The translations under genes were made by a program, and so were the position numbers. From the NCBI RefSeq assembly GCF_900129725.1, contig NZ_FQWQ01000001.1:2604001-2668000 (forward strand): 64,000 nt of DNA, given 5' to 3'. Shown here piece after piece: positions 7,840 through 16,858 of the stretch. Position 1 is the first letter of the stretch. Each line of letters begins with the position of its first letter. Origin of the DNA: Chryseolinea serpens. Lineage in GTDB: Bacteria > Bacteroidota > Bacteroidia > Cytophagales > Cyclobacteriaceae. The notes under the pieces were generated by a model, which worked only from the letters and a program-made list of their open reading frames with translations, searched no databases and had not been told where the DNA came from.

Positions 7840-8832
7840 ATGTACTCCGTCCAAGTATCCATCATGCGCGACCTCATCTATGGAGCGGTCGCCCATGGTG
7901 CCAGCCTCCAGGCCCTCTGCCAGCGCATGGGCATCGACGCCCACCTGCTCACCGACGCCGAGAAACACATGGACTGGGAAGCCGCCGCCGACTTCTGGGT
8001 ACCCGCCGTGGAAATGACGGGCGACGAGCAACTGGGCCTCCACATCGGCCAGCACATTGGCGCGTCCGCCTTCGGCATGTTGGGCTATCTCTCCCAAAGC
8101 TGCCGGACGCTCGAGGATGCCTTCAACACCATCATCAAGTTCAACGCGACCATCAGCTCTGTTTTCAAATACAAACTCGAGTTCAGCGAGGGCCTGGTGC
8201 ACGTCGGCTTTGAGCCGCTGCCGCTCTATGAAAAGAAATATCCGGAGAGCGCGCGCCAGGCCGTAGACGTTTCTGCTGCGTCATTCGCCATGCAAATGGC
8301 CCGGCTCACCGGCAAAAGTTTGCGACCCGTCTACGTGGAGTTCACGTACTCCAAGCGCGCGCCGCAGGAATACGAACGGGTGTTTCATGCACCTGTAAAA
8401 TTCAATGCCCAGCGCAATGCCGTCACCATCACCCGCGAACAATACGTCACGCCCATCCTCAGCTACGACAAGTCGTTGTTCGCGCTCTTCAGCGCCATGC
8501 TGGTAAAAAAACAAAATGCGTTGTCGAACGAGAACACGCTGCCCGAAAAGATCCGCAGCCTCCTCCTCTTCGACTTCAATGGACAGGTGCCCGCGCTGGA
8601 GATCATGGCCTCACATCTTTCCATGACACCGCGCACCCTGCAGCGCAAACTCACCGACGAAGGCACTTCCTATCGCGCCCTCTCGCATCAACTGCGCAAA
8701 GAGCTGGCCACCGAAATGCTGAACACCAACCTGAAGAAACAGGAGATCGCCTCCCTCCTTGGCTACACCGACGATAGCACCTTGCGCCGCCAGGTCAAAG
8801 CGTGGGATCTTGCCCCTGGCCCGCGAGCGTAA
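7840..8832 (+). CDS. AraC family transcriptional regulator (OruR/ArgR-like, Arabinose_bd domain)
   Basis: 330 aa. Residues 1-200 match the Arabinose_bd-type N-terminal domain (LGLHIGQHIGASAFGMLGYLSQSCRTLEDAF). The C-terminal ~90 residues are the double helix-turn-helix: ASHLSMTPRTLQRKLTDEGTSYRAL and EIASLLGYTDDSTLRRQVKAW. The final signature usually reads FxRAFKRWTGxSPxxYR; here it is degenerate and one residue short (RRQVKAWDLAPGPRA), so the second HTH may be altered. Divergent from cytochrome c at 7752 with 87 bp between starts, a usual arrangement for a regulator and its target. Confidence 0.88.
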   Translation: MYSVQVSIMRDLIYGAVAHGASLQALCQRMGIDAHLLTDAEKHMDWEAAADFWVPAVEMTGDEQLGLHIGQHIGASAFGMLGYLSQSCRTLEDAFNTIIKFNATISSVFKYKLEFSEGLVHVGFEPLPLYEKKYPESARQAVDVSAASFAMQMARLTGKSLRPVYVEFTYSKRAPQEYERVFHAPVKFNAQRNAVTITREQYVTPILSYDKSLFALFSAMLVKKQNALSNENTLPEKIRSLLLFDFNGQVPALEIMASHLSMTPRTLQRKLTDEGTSYRALSHQLRKELATEMLNTNLKKQEIASLLGYTDDSTLRRQVKAWDLAPGPRA

Positions 8833-8975
8833 AGCCCGGCCCCCTACCCCTTTTCTTTTTCCTTCTTTTGCAGTGCTTACTATCGTTAGTCGGCTGTAAT
8901 TTTTTTTACATGCCACTTCACGCGGGGCGTGCAAAGGTTTACTTTTAGACTTTGAAAATTTTTTGATTTGTTTTT

Positions 8976-10295
8976 ATGCGACAAAAATTATTGAGCGAAG
9001 GCGCCAAAGAACTGAGCTACGAGATCCGCGAGATCGTGAAGAAGGCCGACGTGTTGAAGAAGCTGGGCGTCACCATCTCGTGGGAGAACATCGGCGACCC
9101 CATCCAGAAACATCACAAGCTCCCGCAGTGGATCAAGGACATCATCTCCGACCTGATGAAACAGGACGATACCTACAGCTATTGTCCATCCAAAGGCATG
9201 CTGGAAACGCGCGAGTTCCTGGCGCGTCAAACCAACGCCATGAACGGCGTGCAGATCACCGCCGAAGACATCTGTTTTTTCAACGGCCTGGGCGACGCCA
9301 TCTCCAAAGCGTATCAATTCATTTCGCGCACCTCGCGCGTCATCGGCCCCACACCGGCATACTCCACCCACAGCAGCGCGGAAGCAGCCCACGCCGCACA
9401 CGAGCCGCTTACCTACAAGCTGGATCCCAACAACAAATGGTATCCCGATCTCGACGATCTCTACAACAAGGTGAAGTACAACCCCAACGTGGTGGGTATC
9501 CTCATCATCAACCCCGACAACCCCACGGGCATGGTCTATCCGCTGGAGATCCTCCAGCGCATTGTGGCCATCGCCAAGGAGTTCAACCTCTTTTTGCTGG
9601 CCGACGAGATCTATATCAACATCACCTACAACGGCGCCCGCGCCCACGCCCTGGCCGAGATCATCGGCGACGTGCCCGGGATCTCCATGAAAGGCATCTC
9701 GAAGGAGTTGCCCTGGCCCGGTTCGCGCTGCGGCTGGATGGAATACTACAACCGCGACAAAGACGAAGACTTCAACCGCTTCTGCCAGGCGCTCGACAAC
9801 GCCAAGATGATCGAGGTGTGTTCGACCAAGCTCCCGCAGCTGGCCATCCCCAAGATCTTTGGCGACCCGCGCTTCAAAGGGTATCGCGAGCAAACCAACG
9901 CCAACATCGGCCGCCGCAGCAAGATCATCTCCGACATCCTGCGCACCGTGCCACAGCTCACCTTCAACGAAACGTTTGGTGCCTTCTACAACACCATCAT
10001 TTTCCGCGAAGGCAGCCTCAAGCCCACGCAGTCGCTCGCCATCAGCAATCCCCAGATCAAAGCGCTGGTGGAAGGCTGGGTGAACAATGCCGACGGCACA
10101 CCGAGCAAGGACATCGCGCTGGATAAACGATTCGTCTATTATCTGCTGGCTGCGAAAGGGGTTTGCGTCGTGCCTATTTCATCGTTCTGTTCCGAACTGC
10201 AGGGGTTCCGCGTAACGCTGCTGGAAGAAGACGAGGATATGCTCGTCAAAACTTTCACGAGCATCCGGGATGCGATTGTGGAGTACTTGAGGTAG
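8976..10295 (+). CDS. PLP-dependent aminotransferase, class I/II
   Basis: 439 aa, fold-type I. Visible motifs: the NPDNPTG loop, LLADEIYINITY, and the Schiff-base lysine K243 in GISKELPWPGSRCGW. The sequence is of the long aminotransferase type common in Bacteroidota (also annotated as aspartate/tyrosine-type); substrate cannot be read from sequence. The 140-bp gap before it contains no clear promoter match. No biosynthetic neighbours tie it to a pathway. Confidence 0.9.
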   Translation: MRQKLLSEGAKELSYEIREIVKKADVLKKLGVTISWENIGDPIQKHHKLPQWIKDIISDLMKQDDTYSYCPSKGMLETREFLARQTNAMNGVQITAEDICFFNGLGDAISKAYQFISRTSRVIGPTPAYSTHSSAEAAHAAHEPLTYKLDPNNKWYPDLDDLYNKVKYNPNVVGILIINPDNPTGMVYPLEILQRIVAIAKEFNLFLLADEIYINITYNGARAHALAEIIGDVPGISMKGISKELPWPGSRCGWMEYYNRDKDEDFNRFCQALDNAKMIEVCSTKLPQLAIPKIFGDPRFKGYREQTNANIGRRSKIISDILRTVPQLTFNETFGAFYNTIIFREGSLKPTQSLAISNPQIKALVEGWVNNADGTPSKDIALDKRFVYYLLAAKGVCVVPISSFCSELQGFRVTLLEEDEDMLVKTFTSIRDAIVEYLR

Positions 10296-10320
10296 CGCGA
10301 CGCCATAGCGTGACTCCTAA

Positions 10321-10357
10321 CACCAGGGGCAAAAGGAATATTCATTTGTCCCTGGTG
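10321..10357. repeat. Hairpin downstream of the aminotransferase
   Basis: Arms 10321-10333 and 10345-10357 pair over 13 positions with one mismatch, 11-nt loop. No T-tract follows on the plus strand, so it may be a weak terminator or an mRNA 3' stabiliser. The rest of 10296-10504 shows nothing else clear. Confidence 0.4.
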
Positions 10358-10504
10358 CTATGCGGTTGTTTATTTCAAACGCACAACTTGGATGCGCGCC
10401 ATTCACGTGCCCCATTCGCAGGTTTGAATCGTGCCGGACGAATAACGACATCATTGACGTATAACGCCCTGGTAGGGTCGGGCAAGTATTAAAATTGCCA
10501 AAAA

Positions 10505-10942
10505 ATGGAAATAGAACCCCTTTCAGCGGACAACATCAAACCGTTCATTGAACTTGTCCTGGAGTTATGGACGGATTGTACATTTGACGAAGAGTACGAA
10601 AATTATAAAAACCTGTTGGACGCGAAGAATGAAATTTGTTATCTCATCAAGCAACAAGAAATCTACATAGGCTTTGTCCATGTGGCCGTGCGAAACGACT
10701 ATGTTGAAGGAGCGACCAAATTACCCGTTGCCTATCTGGAAGCCTTATATGTAAAACCAAATTACCAAAACCTGGGCGTCGGCAAAAAATTAGTGGAAGT
10801 TGGAGAAAATTGGAGCAGGCAAAAAGGCTGCGGACAACTGGCCTCCGACACTGAACTGAGCAATTCAAAAAGTATCGACTTTCACAAGAAAATTGGATTT
10901 GAAGAAGCAAATCGCATCGTTTGTTTTATAAAAGATCTCTGA
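10505..10942 (+). CDS. GNAT acetyltransferase, AAC(6')-like
   Basis: 145 aa, the length of aminoglycoside 6'-N-acetyltransferases. The pattern across the whole protein fits that family: IGFVHVAVRNDYVEGA near residues 55-72, YLEALYVKPNYQNLGVGKKLV (acetyl-CoA loop QNLGVG, about 78-98), GCGQLASDTELSNSKSIDFHKKIGFEE and the final RIVCFIKDL. AAC(6') enzymes acetylate aminoglycosides; chromosomal relatives may have other natural substrates. Lower GC than adjacent genes. Activity is inferred, not shown. Confidence 0.8.
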   Translation: MEIEPLSADNIKPFIELVLELWTDCTFDEEYENYKNLLDAKNEICYLIKQQEIYIGFVHVAVRNDYVEGATKLPVAYLEALYVKPNYQNLGVGKKLVEVGENWSRQKGCGQLASDTELSNSKSIDFHKKIGFEEANRIVCFIKDL

Positions 10943-11033
10943 TCGAAATGTCCCGCACCATAAATCAATAAGAAATGCCAGCAAATCACAAACGTCTGTC
11001 CGCCTATACTTTTTCGCTGGCAGGAAGTTTAAC

Positions 11034-11795
11034 ATGGATGGTGTAGTCCAAATGATGGGAAAAAAAATTAACCTCTTCTACGTAGCAACCACGGGGATCT
11101 TATCCTATATGATTGCCGACATCCTGCACGAAGTGGTTGGGCACGGCGTCACTTGCATAATCATTGGAAATAAAGTTGAGCTTTTGACTTCCGTCTACTT
11201 TAAAAGCAGTCCCGGAAACGCCGCGGTTGATATTGGCGGACCCTTTGCGAATTTGATTTTCGGATGCCTGACTTTTTACGTTCTAAGAAAGACATCCTTT
11301 GCCCGGTTACTCTTATTCCAGGTGGCGGCGTATAACTTATTTTGGTTTTCCGGGACAATTTTACATTCAGCAATAAGCAATGGCGATTGGACATTCGCCA
11401 TCAATGAGATCATTGCAGAACCCTTTGGGAAACTTTTATTGATCATTTCTGGGATTTTGTCTTACATCCTGGTCATACGTTATTTGAATACCTATTTAGA
11501 CGCCGCGCTAAAGAACAACCAGGGCGAACCTTTAGCGAAACAAGATATTTTCGTTTCATTTCTCTTCGCTGCTGCGGCTGCTTTACTAGCAGGCCTACTC
11601 TTTAAACCGGACAGACTACAGGCTGCTATGGAAGGGTTACTTGAGATGGCAGCGTCTTTGCCAATCTTATTTCTAAAATTCAGAGAGAACTCGTTTGCTG
11701 AAAATCACAATTTCAGCCGCCTTCGTTTTTTTGGTCTTATAGTTTGTGTTTTATACCTATTTTTTTGTCTCACACTTGGACAAGGAATATCGTAG
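11034..11795 (+). CDS. M50-like multispanning membrane protein
   Basis: 253 aa, five to six predicted membrane segments. An HEVVGH motif (H32, E33, H37) in the first helix and GGPFANLIFG (about 68-77) recall the zinc site and the GPxxN element of intramembrane site-2 (M50) proteases, but the first motif is HExxxH, one residue longer than HExxH. It may be an inactive or variant member. Start at 11034 is preceded by AGGAAG; 11052 or 11055 are alternatives. No functional context. Confidence 0.6.
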   Translation: MDGVVQMMGKKINLFYVATTGILSYMIADILHEVVGHGVTCIIIGNKVELLTSVYFKSSPGNAAVDIGGPFANLIFGCLTFYVLRKTSFARLLLFQVAAYNLFWFSGTILHSAISNGDWTFAINEIIAEPFGKLLLIISGILSYILVIRYLNTYLDAALKNNQGEPLAKQDIFVSFLFAAAAALLAGLLFKPDRLQAAMEGLLEMAASLPILFLKFRENSFAENHNFSRLRFFGLIVCVLYLFFCLTLGQGIS

Positions 11796-12065
11796 GAGAA
11801 CATACAGGCACTTCTCGGCAGACGTGCCCACGCCTGGCCGGCATCTCTATTGAAAGGCATTCGTTTACGAGGGGCACGATTGTGAAAAGTACTGGCTCGA
11901 TGCGAATTTACAAGCGATGACAATCTGTAAAGTATGTAACTTTTTTTTGTTCTGTTATAACGCCTCGCCGCCCGTTTGTCCTCAACTTTATGCTTGACGA
12001 GTCTCAACCTCTTTTAAGCGTAAATAAATGAGCACCGTCGCCAGATCTTCAAACATTGCTAGCCC

Positions 12066-12479
12066 ATGACAGACGAAATAAGAACTCGAAAAATCAATTT
12101 TGTCGACGCCGTGACCACGCCAGGCGCCGGGCACAAGTTGATCCGCGCAGCAAAAAACCTGCGCGAGATATATGGTGCTTTGTCGGGTGATGAACAAGGT
12201 GTTCTGCTGGAATGGGTGAGACTGACTTCGAATTTAGACACGTTCATTTCCGGCGAAGACCGTGATTATTACACTCCCGTGGCGGTGCCGAAGAAGGGAC
12301 TGCGACGCGCTAACCTGGAGCACCTGCAAAGATACACCAGCGAGGAAACCGCCGACCTCGACGGGGCGGATGAAGGTGATGACGAATACACGTTCAACAT
12401 TTGGAAATCGGAGTGGCGATACGTCGAAAATTTTTTGAAACAGTTTGAGATTCGGTACAGGGTGTTGCCCCTTCAATAA
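12066..12479 (+). CDS. Hypothetical protein
   Basis: 137 aa, soluble, acidic in the second half (DLDGADEGDDE). I recognise no family. It begins MTDEIRTRKINFVDAV and ends with an aromatic, charged segment (WKSEWRYVENFLKQFEIRYRV). It is convergent with the PLD-like gene, stops 13 bp apart. The 270-bp gap upstream (11796-12065) holds no evident gene. Confidence 0.65.
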   Translation: MTDEIRTRKINFVDAVTTPGAGHKLIRAAKNLREIYGALSGDEQGVLLEWVRLTSNLDTFISGEDRDYYTPVAVPKKGLRRANLEHLQRYTSEETADLDGADEGDDEYTFNIWKSEWRYVENFLKQFEIRYRVLPLQ

Positions 12480-12492
12480 TACGTTTCACTCA

Positions 12493-13716
12493 TCAGCCCA
12501 GTGGATCATCCATCTGCCGGTACAACAAAACAAGCTTATCGAATTGCTTCATCACCGTGGGCGCAATATTTTCTGTGCTGATGTCCGGATCGCCTGGCGA
12601 ATAATTCTTCCCGATCTTAAATGTGAAGTATCGCCCGTCGTCGCCCTTTGTAAATTCCCAAAGCGCATCCTCGTTGGGGAATGTTTCAAGGGGTCTTACA
12701 TCGCCAGCGACCTCCATCCAATATCCGGCACCGAGCGCGGATAGTAGTTTGAAAAAATTTCCCCGGTAAGTCGCGTCCTTCATTTGATCGCGAAAATGTC
12801 GCCGAGCCTCAACACCTTGCTTCAATGGCGACGACACCAGCCACACGCCAACATCCTTCTGACGCAGGATGACCTGCAGTTGCAAAAGCTCGTGATCGTT
12901 GCCATCGCCATAGGCAAACCATTGGGAGCGCAGCCTGCCTTCGGGATGCTGATGAGGATCGAGACTGCTGATCTGTTTTGGCTCCGTTTCGACCTGGAGC
13001 TTTAATCCGGCCACATGATTTTTGATGAGTTCGTGCAAGTGCAGAAGCTTGTTGGAAACAACAAGGCGTTCGGCCTGCATTTCGTCGGTTTGGACCGAGG
13101 CTTTATCGCTGGCAAAGACGAGATAGTCTTCCTTTTTAAAATATTGCAATTTGAAACGAATGCTGTCCCACTGAAACGCGTGACTGGCCAGCTCCATAAA
13201 TTGTTTCTTCTCCTGGCGCGAAACGATGTCGCGTTGCTTCATGGCGGGGTATGCCCATTCATATTCCTGGATGATCCTTTCCGTCAGCGGCTCAGCAAAT
13301 TCATAGTAGCCGATAAACCACGATTTCAGATTTTCGATCTCTTTGGGATCGGTGATCTTATAAAACACCTCCTCATGATCTTTCAGACCCTCCAACGTGA
13401 AACTCCCCGAGCCCACAAAGGCAATCGCCTTACGATAGGGCATATCGAAAATATACACGTTCGGATGAAAGAAATTCCGTCCATAGATCCGCGCCGCCAC
13501 CCGATCGGGGAACTGCGCCCAGATGCGCCGCAGCACATTCGGCGACGTCAGCACATCCAACCCCGTCACCAGCTCTACCTTGCATTTTACGGACAGCCTC
13601 CCAACCACAAAATCAAAAGCAGGCTCCGAAATCCCCGCCGTAGCCACGTACACATGTTCCGCCTGACTGAGGATCTTCTCATTAATCAGCGGCGCAGCAA
13701 GTTTCTTTATCAACAT
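12493..13716 (-). CDS. PLD-like nuclease-fold protein with altered HxK motif
   Basis: 407 aa. The first ~120 residues have the phospholipase D layout of bacterial PLD-like DNases: HPNVYIF (H84) followed by AIAFVGSGSFTLEGL (GSGS at 102-105). Active members have HxK; here the lysine position is N86, so catalysis may be lost or changed. The rest (about 150-407) is not recognisable; a single PLD motif implies dimerisation if active. Related proteins occur with helicases in defence loci, but none is nearby. Confidence 0.7.
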   Translation of the reverse strand: MLIKKLAAPLINEKILSQAEHVYVATAGISEPAFDFVVGRLSVKCKVELVTGLDVLTSPNVLRRIWAQFPDRVAARIYGRNFFHPNVYIFDMPYRKAIAFVGSGSFTLEGLKDHEEVFYKITDPKEIENLKSWFIGYYEFAEPLTERIIQEYEWAYPAMKQRDIVSRQEKKQFMELASHAFQWDSIRFKLQYFKKEDYLVFASDKASVQTDEMQAERLVVSNKLLHLHELIKNHVAGLKLQVETEPKQISSLDPHQHPEGRLRSQWFAYGDGNDHELLQLQVILRQKDVGVWLVSSPLKQGVEARRHFRDQMKDATYRGNFFKLLSALGAGYWMEVAGDVRPLETFPNEDALWEFTKGDDGRYFTFKIGKNYSPGDPDISTENIAPTVMKQFDKLVLLYRQMDDPLG

Positions 13717-13916
13717 AGAATTTTTCCAAAGAGATTATTTATCACACGATTCTCAAATCACACACCAGCACAACAACCGATGAGTTCCCCGCAAATGTAA
13801 CAAAGCAACTCCCACCCATCCTTCCGAGGAAAAAATATTTAAACCCAAAACACCTCCCCAAAAACCCAAGGCTATAACCTGGACCCACGCATTAGATATT
13901 TGCTACAGGGATATCG

Positions 13917-13961
13917 CCCCTGACTCCTGGCTCCTGGATTCTGCCTCCTGAACCCTGCTCC
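13917..13961. repeat. Short degenerate CTCCTG tandem repeat
   Basis: Six or so imperfect 7-8-nt units of the form GACTCCTG / GGCTCCTG / TGCCTCCTG in a row. A similar run (CTGGCTACTGGCTACTGACT-like) is at about 1189-1213. Both lie in gene-free gaps; the remainder of 13717-14126 shows only the palindrome at 13975. Confidence 0.45.
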
Positions 13962-13974
13962 CCTCCGAGCAAAT

Positions 13975-13992
13975 TTGTTCGAATGCGAACAA
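13975..13992. promoter_or_regulatory. Palindrome, putative operator upstream of FtsX permease
   Basis: TTGTTCG-AATG-CGAACAA, perfect over both 7-bp arms, 135 bp before the permease start. It could bind a dimeric repressor such as a PadR-type protein, which often accompanies this permease class; no such gene is adjacent. Function inferred. Confidence 0.4.
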
Positions 13993-14126
13993 CTCCTCAA
14001 CCATCCCCCACTCAAATTCCCCCAATAAGCCACTTTTTCCATTTGGCATAATTATTAATACTACGAATAGGAATTTATTTTCAGCACGTCACATGAAATC
14101 ATGAACCAAGGGTCAGGCCTTCCAGT

Positions 14127-16757
14127 ATGAAAACACAACCCCCGGCGCCGCCAAAGCTGTTTCATCGTTTCTTTCGATGGTTCTGCCACCCTGCGTTAAA
14201 AAAATACATTGAAGGAGACCTGCTGGAATTATATGACGAACGAATAAAAACGGGAGGAAAAAGAACGGCCGATGTCCGGTTCATCATCGATGTGCTCCTG
14301 CTGCTCAGACCAAGCATTATCCGCCCGGCAAACGACACACAACCCGCAAACCACTACGCTATGTTCAAAAGTTATTTCAAGATCGGCTGGAGAACCCTTT
14401 TAAAAAATAAAGGTTATTCTCTCATCAACATTGGCGGCCTCACCACGGGGATGGCCGTCGCCATCCTCATCGGTCTTTGGGTCTTTGATGAGTTGTCGTA
14501 TGACACAAATTTTACCCACTACGATCGCATCGCCCGCGTGATCCAGAACCAGACCTTTGATGGACGGGTGGAGACCTGGTTTAACGAGGCTATGCAACTG
14601 GGGCCTGAACTGCGGACCACGTACGGCAACAATTTCGACCATGTGATTGTCGGCACTTTCCCGGGAGGCCATAAGCTCTCCTACAACGAAAAGAACGTGA
14701 CAAAATCCGGCAGCTTCATGGAACCCGGCCTGGCCGAAATGCTGACGCTGAAAATGTTGAGTGGAACGTCGCCGGGGCCGAAGGACTTGAATACGATCTT
14801 ACTTTCCCAATCCACGGCAAAAGCGCTTTTCGGTGACGACGATCCCATCGAGAAGACCCTCCAGGTCGATAACCGGTACGACGTAAAAGTAGCCGGCGTC
14901 TACGAAGACCTGCCCGACAACTCCTCCTTTTCCGATTTGCACGTCATCCTGCCGTGGGCATTGATTGCCGGAGACCTGGAGCAACAACAGGTGGGATGGG
15001 GTAACAGTTGGTTTCAGTGCCTTGTACAAGTTGCTGAGGGGGCCGACATGAAGGATGTGTCGGCAAAGATCAAGGATGCCAAAATGAAAAGAGTGATGGC
15101 GACCGACAGCAAAAAATATAAACCCGAACTTTTTCTTCACCCCATGAACCAATGGCGTTTGCATTCCGAATTTAAGGATGGCGTATCGGTTGGCGGCGCT
15201 ATTCAATCCGTTTGGATGATGGGGATCATCGGTGGCTTTGTTTTGTTTCTGGCCTGTATCAATTTCATGAACCTGAGTACGGCGCGATCTGAAAAACGGG
15301 CAAAAGAAGTGGGCATCCGGAAAACCATCGGCTCGGTTCGCGCGCAGTTGATCAACCAGTTCTTCACGGAATCGCTATTGGTCGCCATGATCGCCTTTGC
15401 CCTTTCGTTGCTGGTGGTCCAACTTGCCCTCCCCTGGTTCAATGAGGTGTCTGGCAAACGCATCAGCATCCTCTGGGGCGCTCCCTGGTTTTGGATGGCG
15501 TGTGGCACCTTTGCTGTGGTCACGGGATTGATTGCAGGAAGTTATCCGGCGCTGTATCTGTCCGCCTTTCAGCCGATCAAGGTTTTGAAGGGCACCTTTA
15601 GCGCTGGTCGTTTTTCAACGGTACCCCGTAAGGTCCTGGTGGTCGTGCAGTTCACCGTGTCGGTCACGCTCGTCATTGGCACGCTCATCATCTTCCGCCA
15701 GATCCAATATGCTCAAAACCGACCGATCGGGTACTCGATCAACGGCTGCGTTTCTGTCCCCATCAAAACGGATGAGATCATGAAACGCTTTGACGTCTTG
15801 CGCAACGAGCTGTTGCAAACCGGGGCGGTGGAGGAAATAGCCGCATCGGAAAGCTCCGTAACCTCTACCTACACCACCAACAGCGGCTTCGAATGGCAAG
15901 GAAAGAACCCGGACGTGTCGGAAGAGTTTGTCACGGTCGGCATTACGCACGATTTCGGGAAGACCATCGGGTGGCAAATAAAAAATGGAAGAGATCTTTC
16001 AAAAGACTTTGCCAGTGATTCATCCGGGTTCATTGTGAACGAAGCCACTGCGGATTACCTGGGGTTTGAAAATCCGGTGGGCCAGGTGATCAAGTGGAGT
16101 AACAATGGCGAATGGAAAATTCTGGGCGTGGTCAAAAATATGGTGACGCGATCGCCGTATGAGCCGGTCAGGCCGATGCTTTTCTTTTTGAAATCAAACC
16201 GACTTTCTTTCATCCACTACAATATCGTCACGATCAAAATAAATCCGCTTGTCAGTGCCAAAGAGGCCATCGCGAAGATCGAACCTATATTTAAAAAATA
16301 TGATCCGGCCAATGCCTTTGAATACACATTCGCTGACCAGGAATTTGGGAAAAAATTTGACGCCGAGAAACGCATTGGTCAGTTGGCCTTTGTCTTTGCC
16401 GCGCTCGCCATCTTCATCAGCTGTCTGGGCCTTTTAGGACTGGCATCCTTCGTTGCCGAACAGCGCACCAAAGAAATCGGCATCCGCAAAGTGTTGGGCG
16501 CTTCGGTGTCGGAGTTGTGGACGTTGCTGTCAAAAGATTTTGTGGCATTGGTCATCATCTCTTGCGTTGTGGCATCGCCGGTGTCATTCTACTTTATGAA
16601 TAACTGGTTAGCCCAATACTACTACAGGATCACCATATCGTGGCAAGTCTTTGCCATCGCCAGTGTGGGCGCACTGCTGATCACGCTGTTGACCGTAAGT
16701 TTCCAGTCGATCAAAGCGGCGCTTGCCAATCCGGTGAACAGTTTACGGTCCGAATAG
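14127..16757 (+). CDS. FtsX/MacB-type ABC transporter permease with N-terminal prefix domain
   Basis: 876 aa. Residues 1-65 (PPKLFHRFFRWFCHPALKKYIEGDLLELYDER) are the permease prefix domain typical of Bacteroidota. Then comes the MacB layout twice: a membrane helix (YSLINIGGLTTGMAVAILIGLWVFDELSYD), a periplasmic domain, and FtsX three-helix units (about 360-480 and 750-870) with ARSEKRAKEVGIRKTIGS and AEQRTKEIGIRKVLGAS motifs. These permeases work with a separate ATPase in export or mechanotransmission; no ATPase gene is next to it, so it presumably pairs with a distant one. Ends before a strong terminator. Confidence 0.92.
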   Translation: MKTQPPAPPKLFHRFFRWFCHPALKKYIEGDLLELYDERIKTGGKRTADVRFIIDVLLLLRPSIIRPANDTQPANHYAMFKSYFKIGWRTLLKNKGYSLINIGGLTTGMAVAILIGLWVFDELSYDTNFTHYDRIARVIQNQTFDGRVETWFNEAMQLGPELRTTYGNNFDHVIVGTFPGGHKLSYNEKNVTKSGSFMEPGLAEMLTLKMLSGTSPGPKDLNTILLSQSTAKALFGDDDPIEKTLQVDNRYDVKVAGVYEDLPDNSSFSDLHVILPWALIAGDLEQQQVGWGNSWFQCLVQVAEGADMKDVSAKIKDAKMKRVMATDSKKYKPELFLHPMNQWRLHSEFKDGVSVGGAIQSVWMMGIIGGFVLFLACINFMNLSTARSEKRAKEVGIRKTIGSVRAQLINQFFTESLLVAMIAFALSLLVVQLALPWFNEVSGKRISILWGAPWFWMACGTFAVVTGLIAGSYPALYLSAFQPIKVLKGTFSAGRFSTVPRKVLVVVQFTVSVTLVIGTLIIFRQIQYAQNRPIGYSINGCVSVPIKTDEIMKRFDVLRNELLQTGAVEEIAASESSVTSTYTTNSGFEWQGKNPDVSEEFVTVGITHDFGKTIGWQIKNGRDLSKDFASDSSGFIVNEATADYLGFENPVGQVIKWSNNGEWKILGVVKNMVTRSPYEPVRPMLFFLKSNRLSFIHYNIVTIKINPLVSAKEAIAKIEPIFKKYDPANAFEYTFADQEFGKKFDAEKRIGQLAFVFAALAIFISCLGLLGLASFVAEQRTKEIGIRKVLGASVSELWTLLSKDFVALVIISCVVASPVSFYFMNNWLAQYYYRITISWQVFAIASVGALLITLLTVSFQSIKAALANPVNSLRSE

Positions 16758-16799
16758 ATCCAATTCCTCCCAGCACCAGCGTTTCCGTTGACATCAACT

Positions 16800-16828
16800 A
16801 AAAAGGCCCTGATATCCAGGGCCTTTTT
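16800..16828. terminator. Bidirectional intrinsic terminator
   Basis: A perfect 12-bp stem (16800-16811 / 16817-16828) with A5 and T5 ends serves both the permease and the convergent gene at 16859. Confidence 0.85.
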
Positions 16829-16858
16829 AGTTGCAGGAATCGATTTAGTTTCAACATC

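Noticed and set aside
7753-8202. N-terminal extension of the cytochrome c reading frame
   Set aside because: It lies antisense to the AraC-type gene and lacks a signal; the Met at 7752 gives a proper membrane anchor.
8770-8832. Frameshift at the end of the AraC-type regulator
   Set aside because: The last 18 residues still align with the family signature, one residue short, and no other frame restores it.
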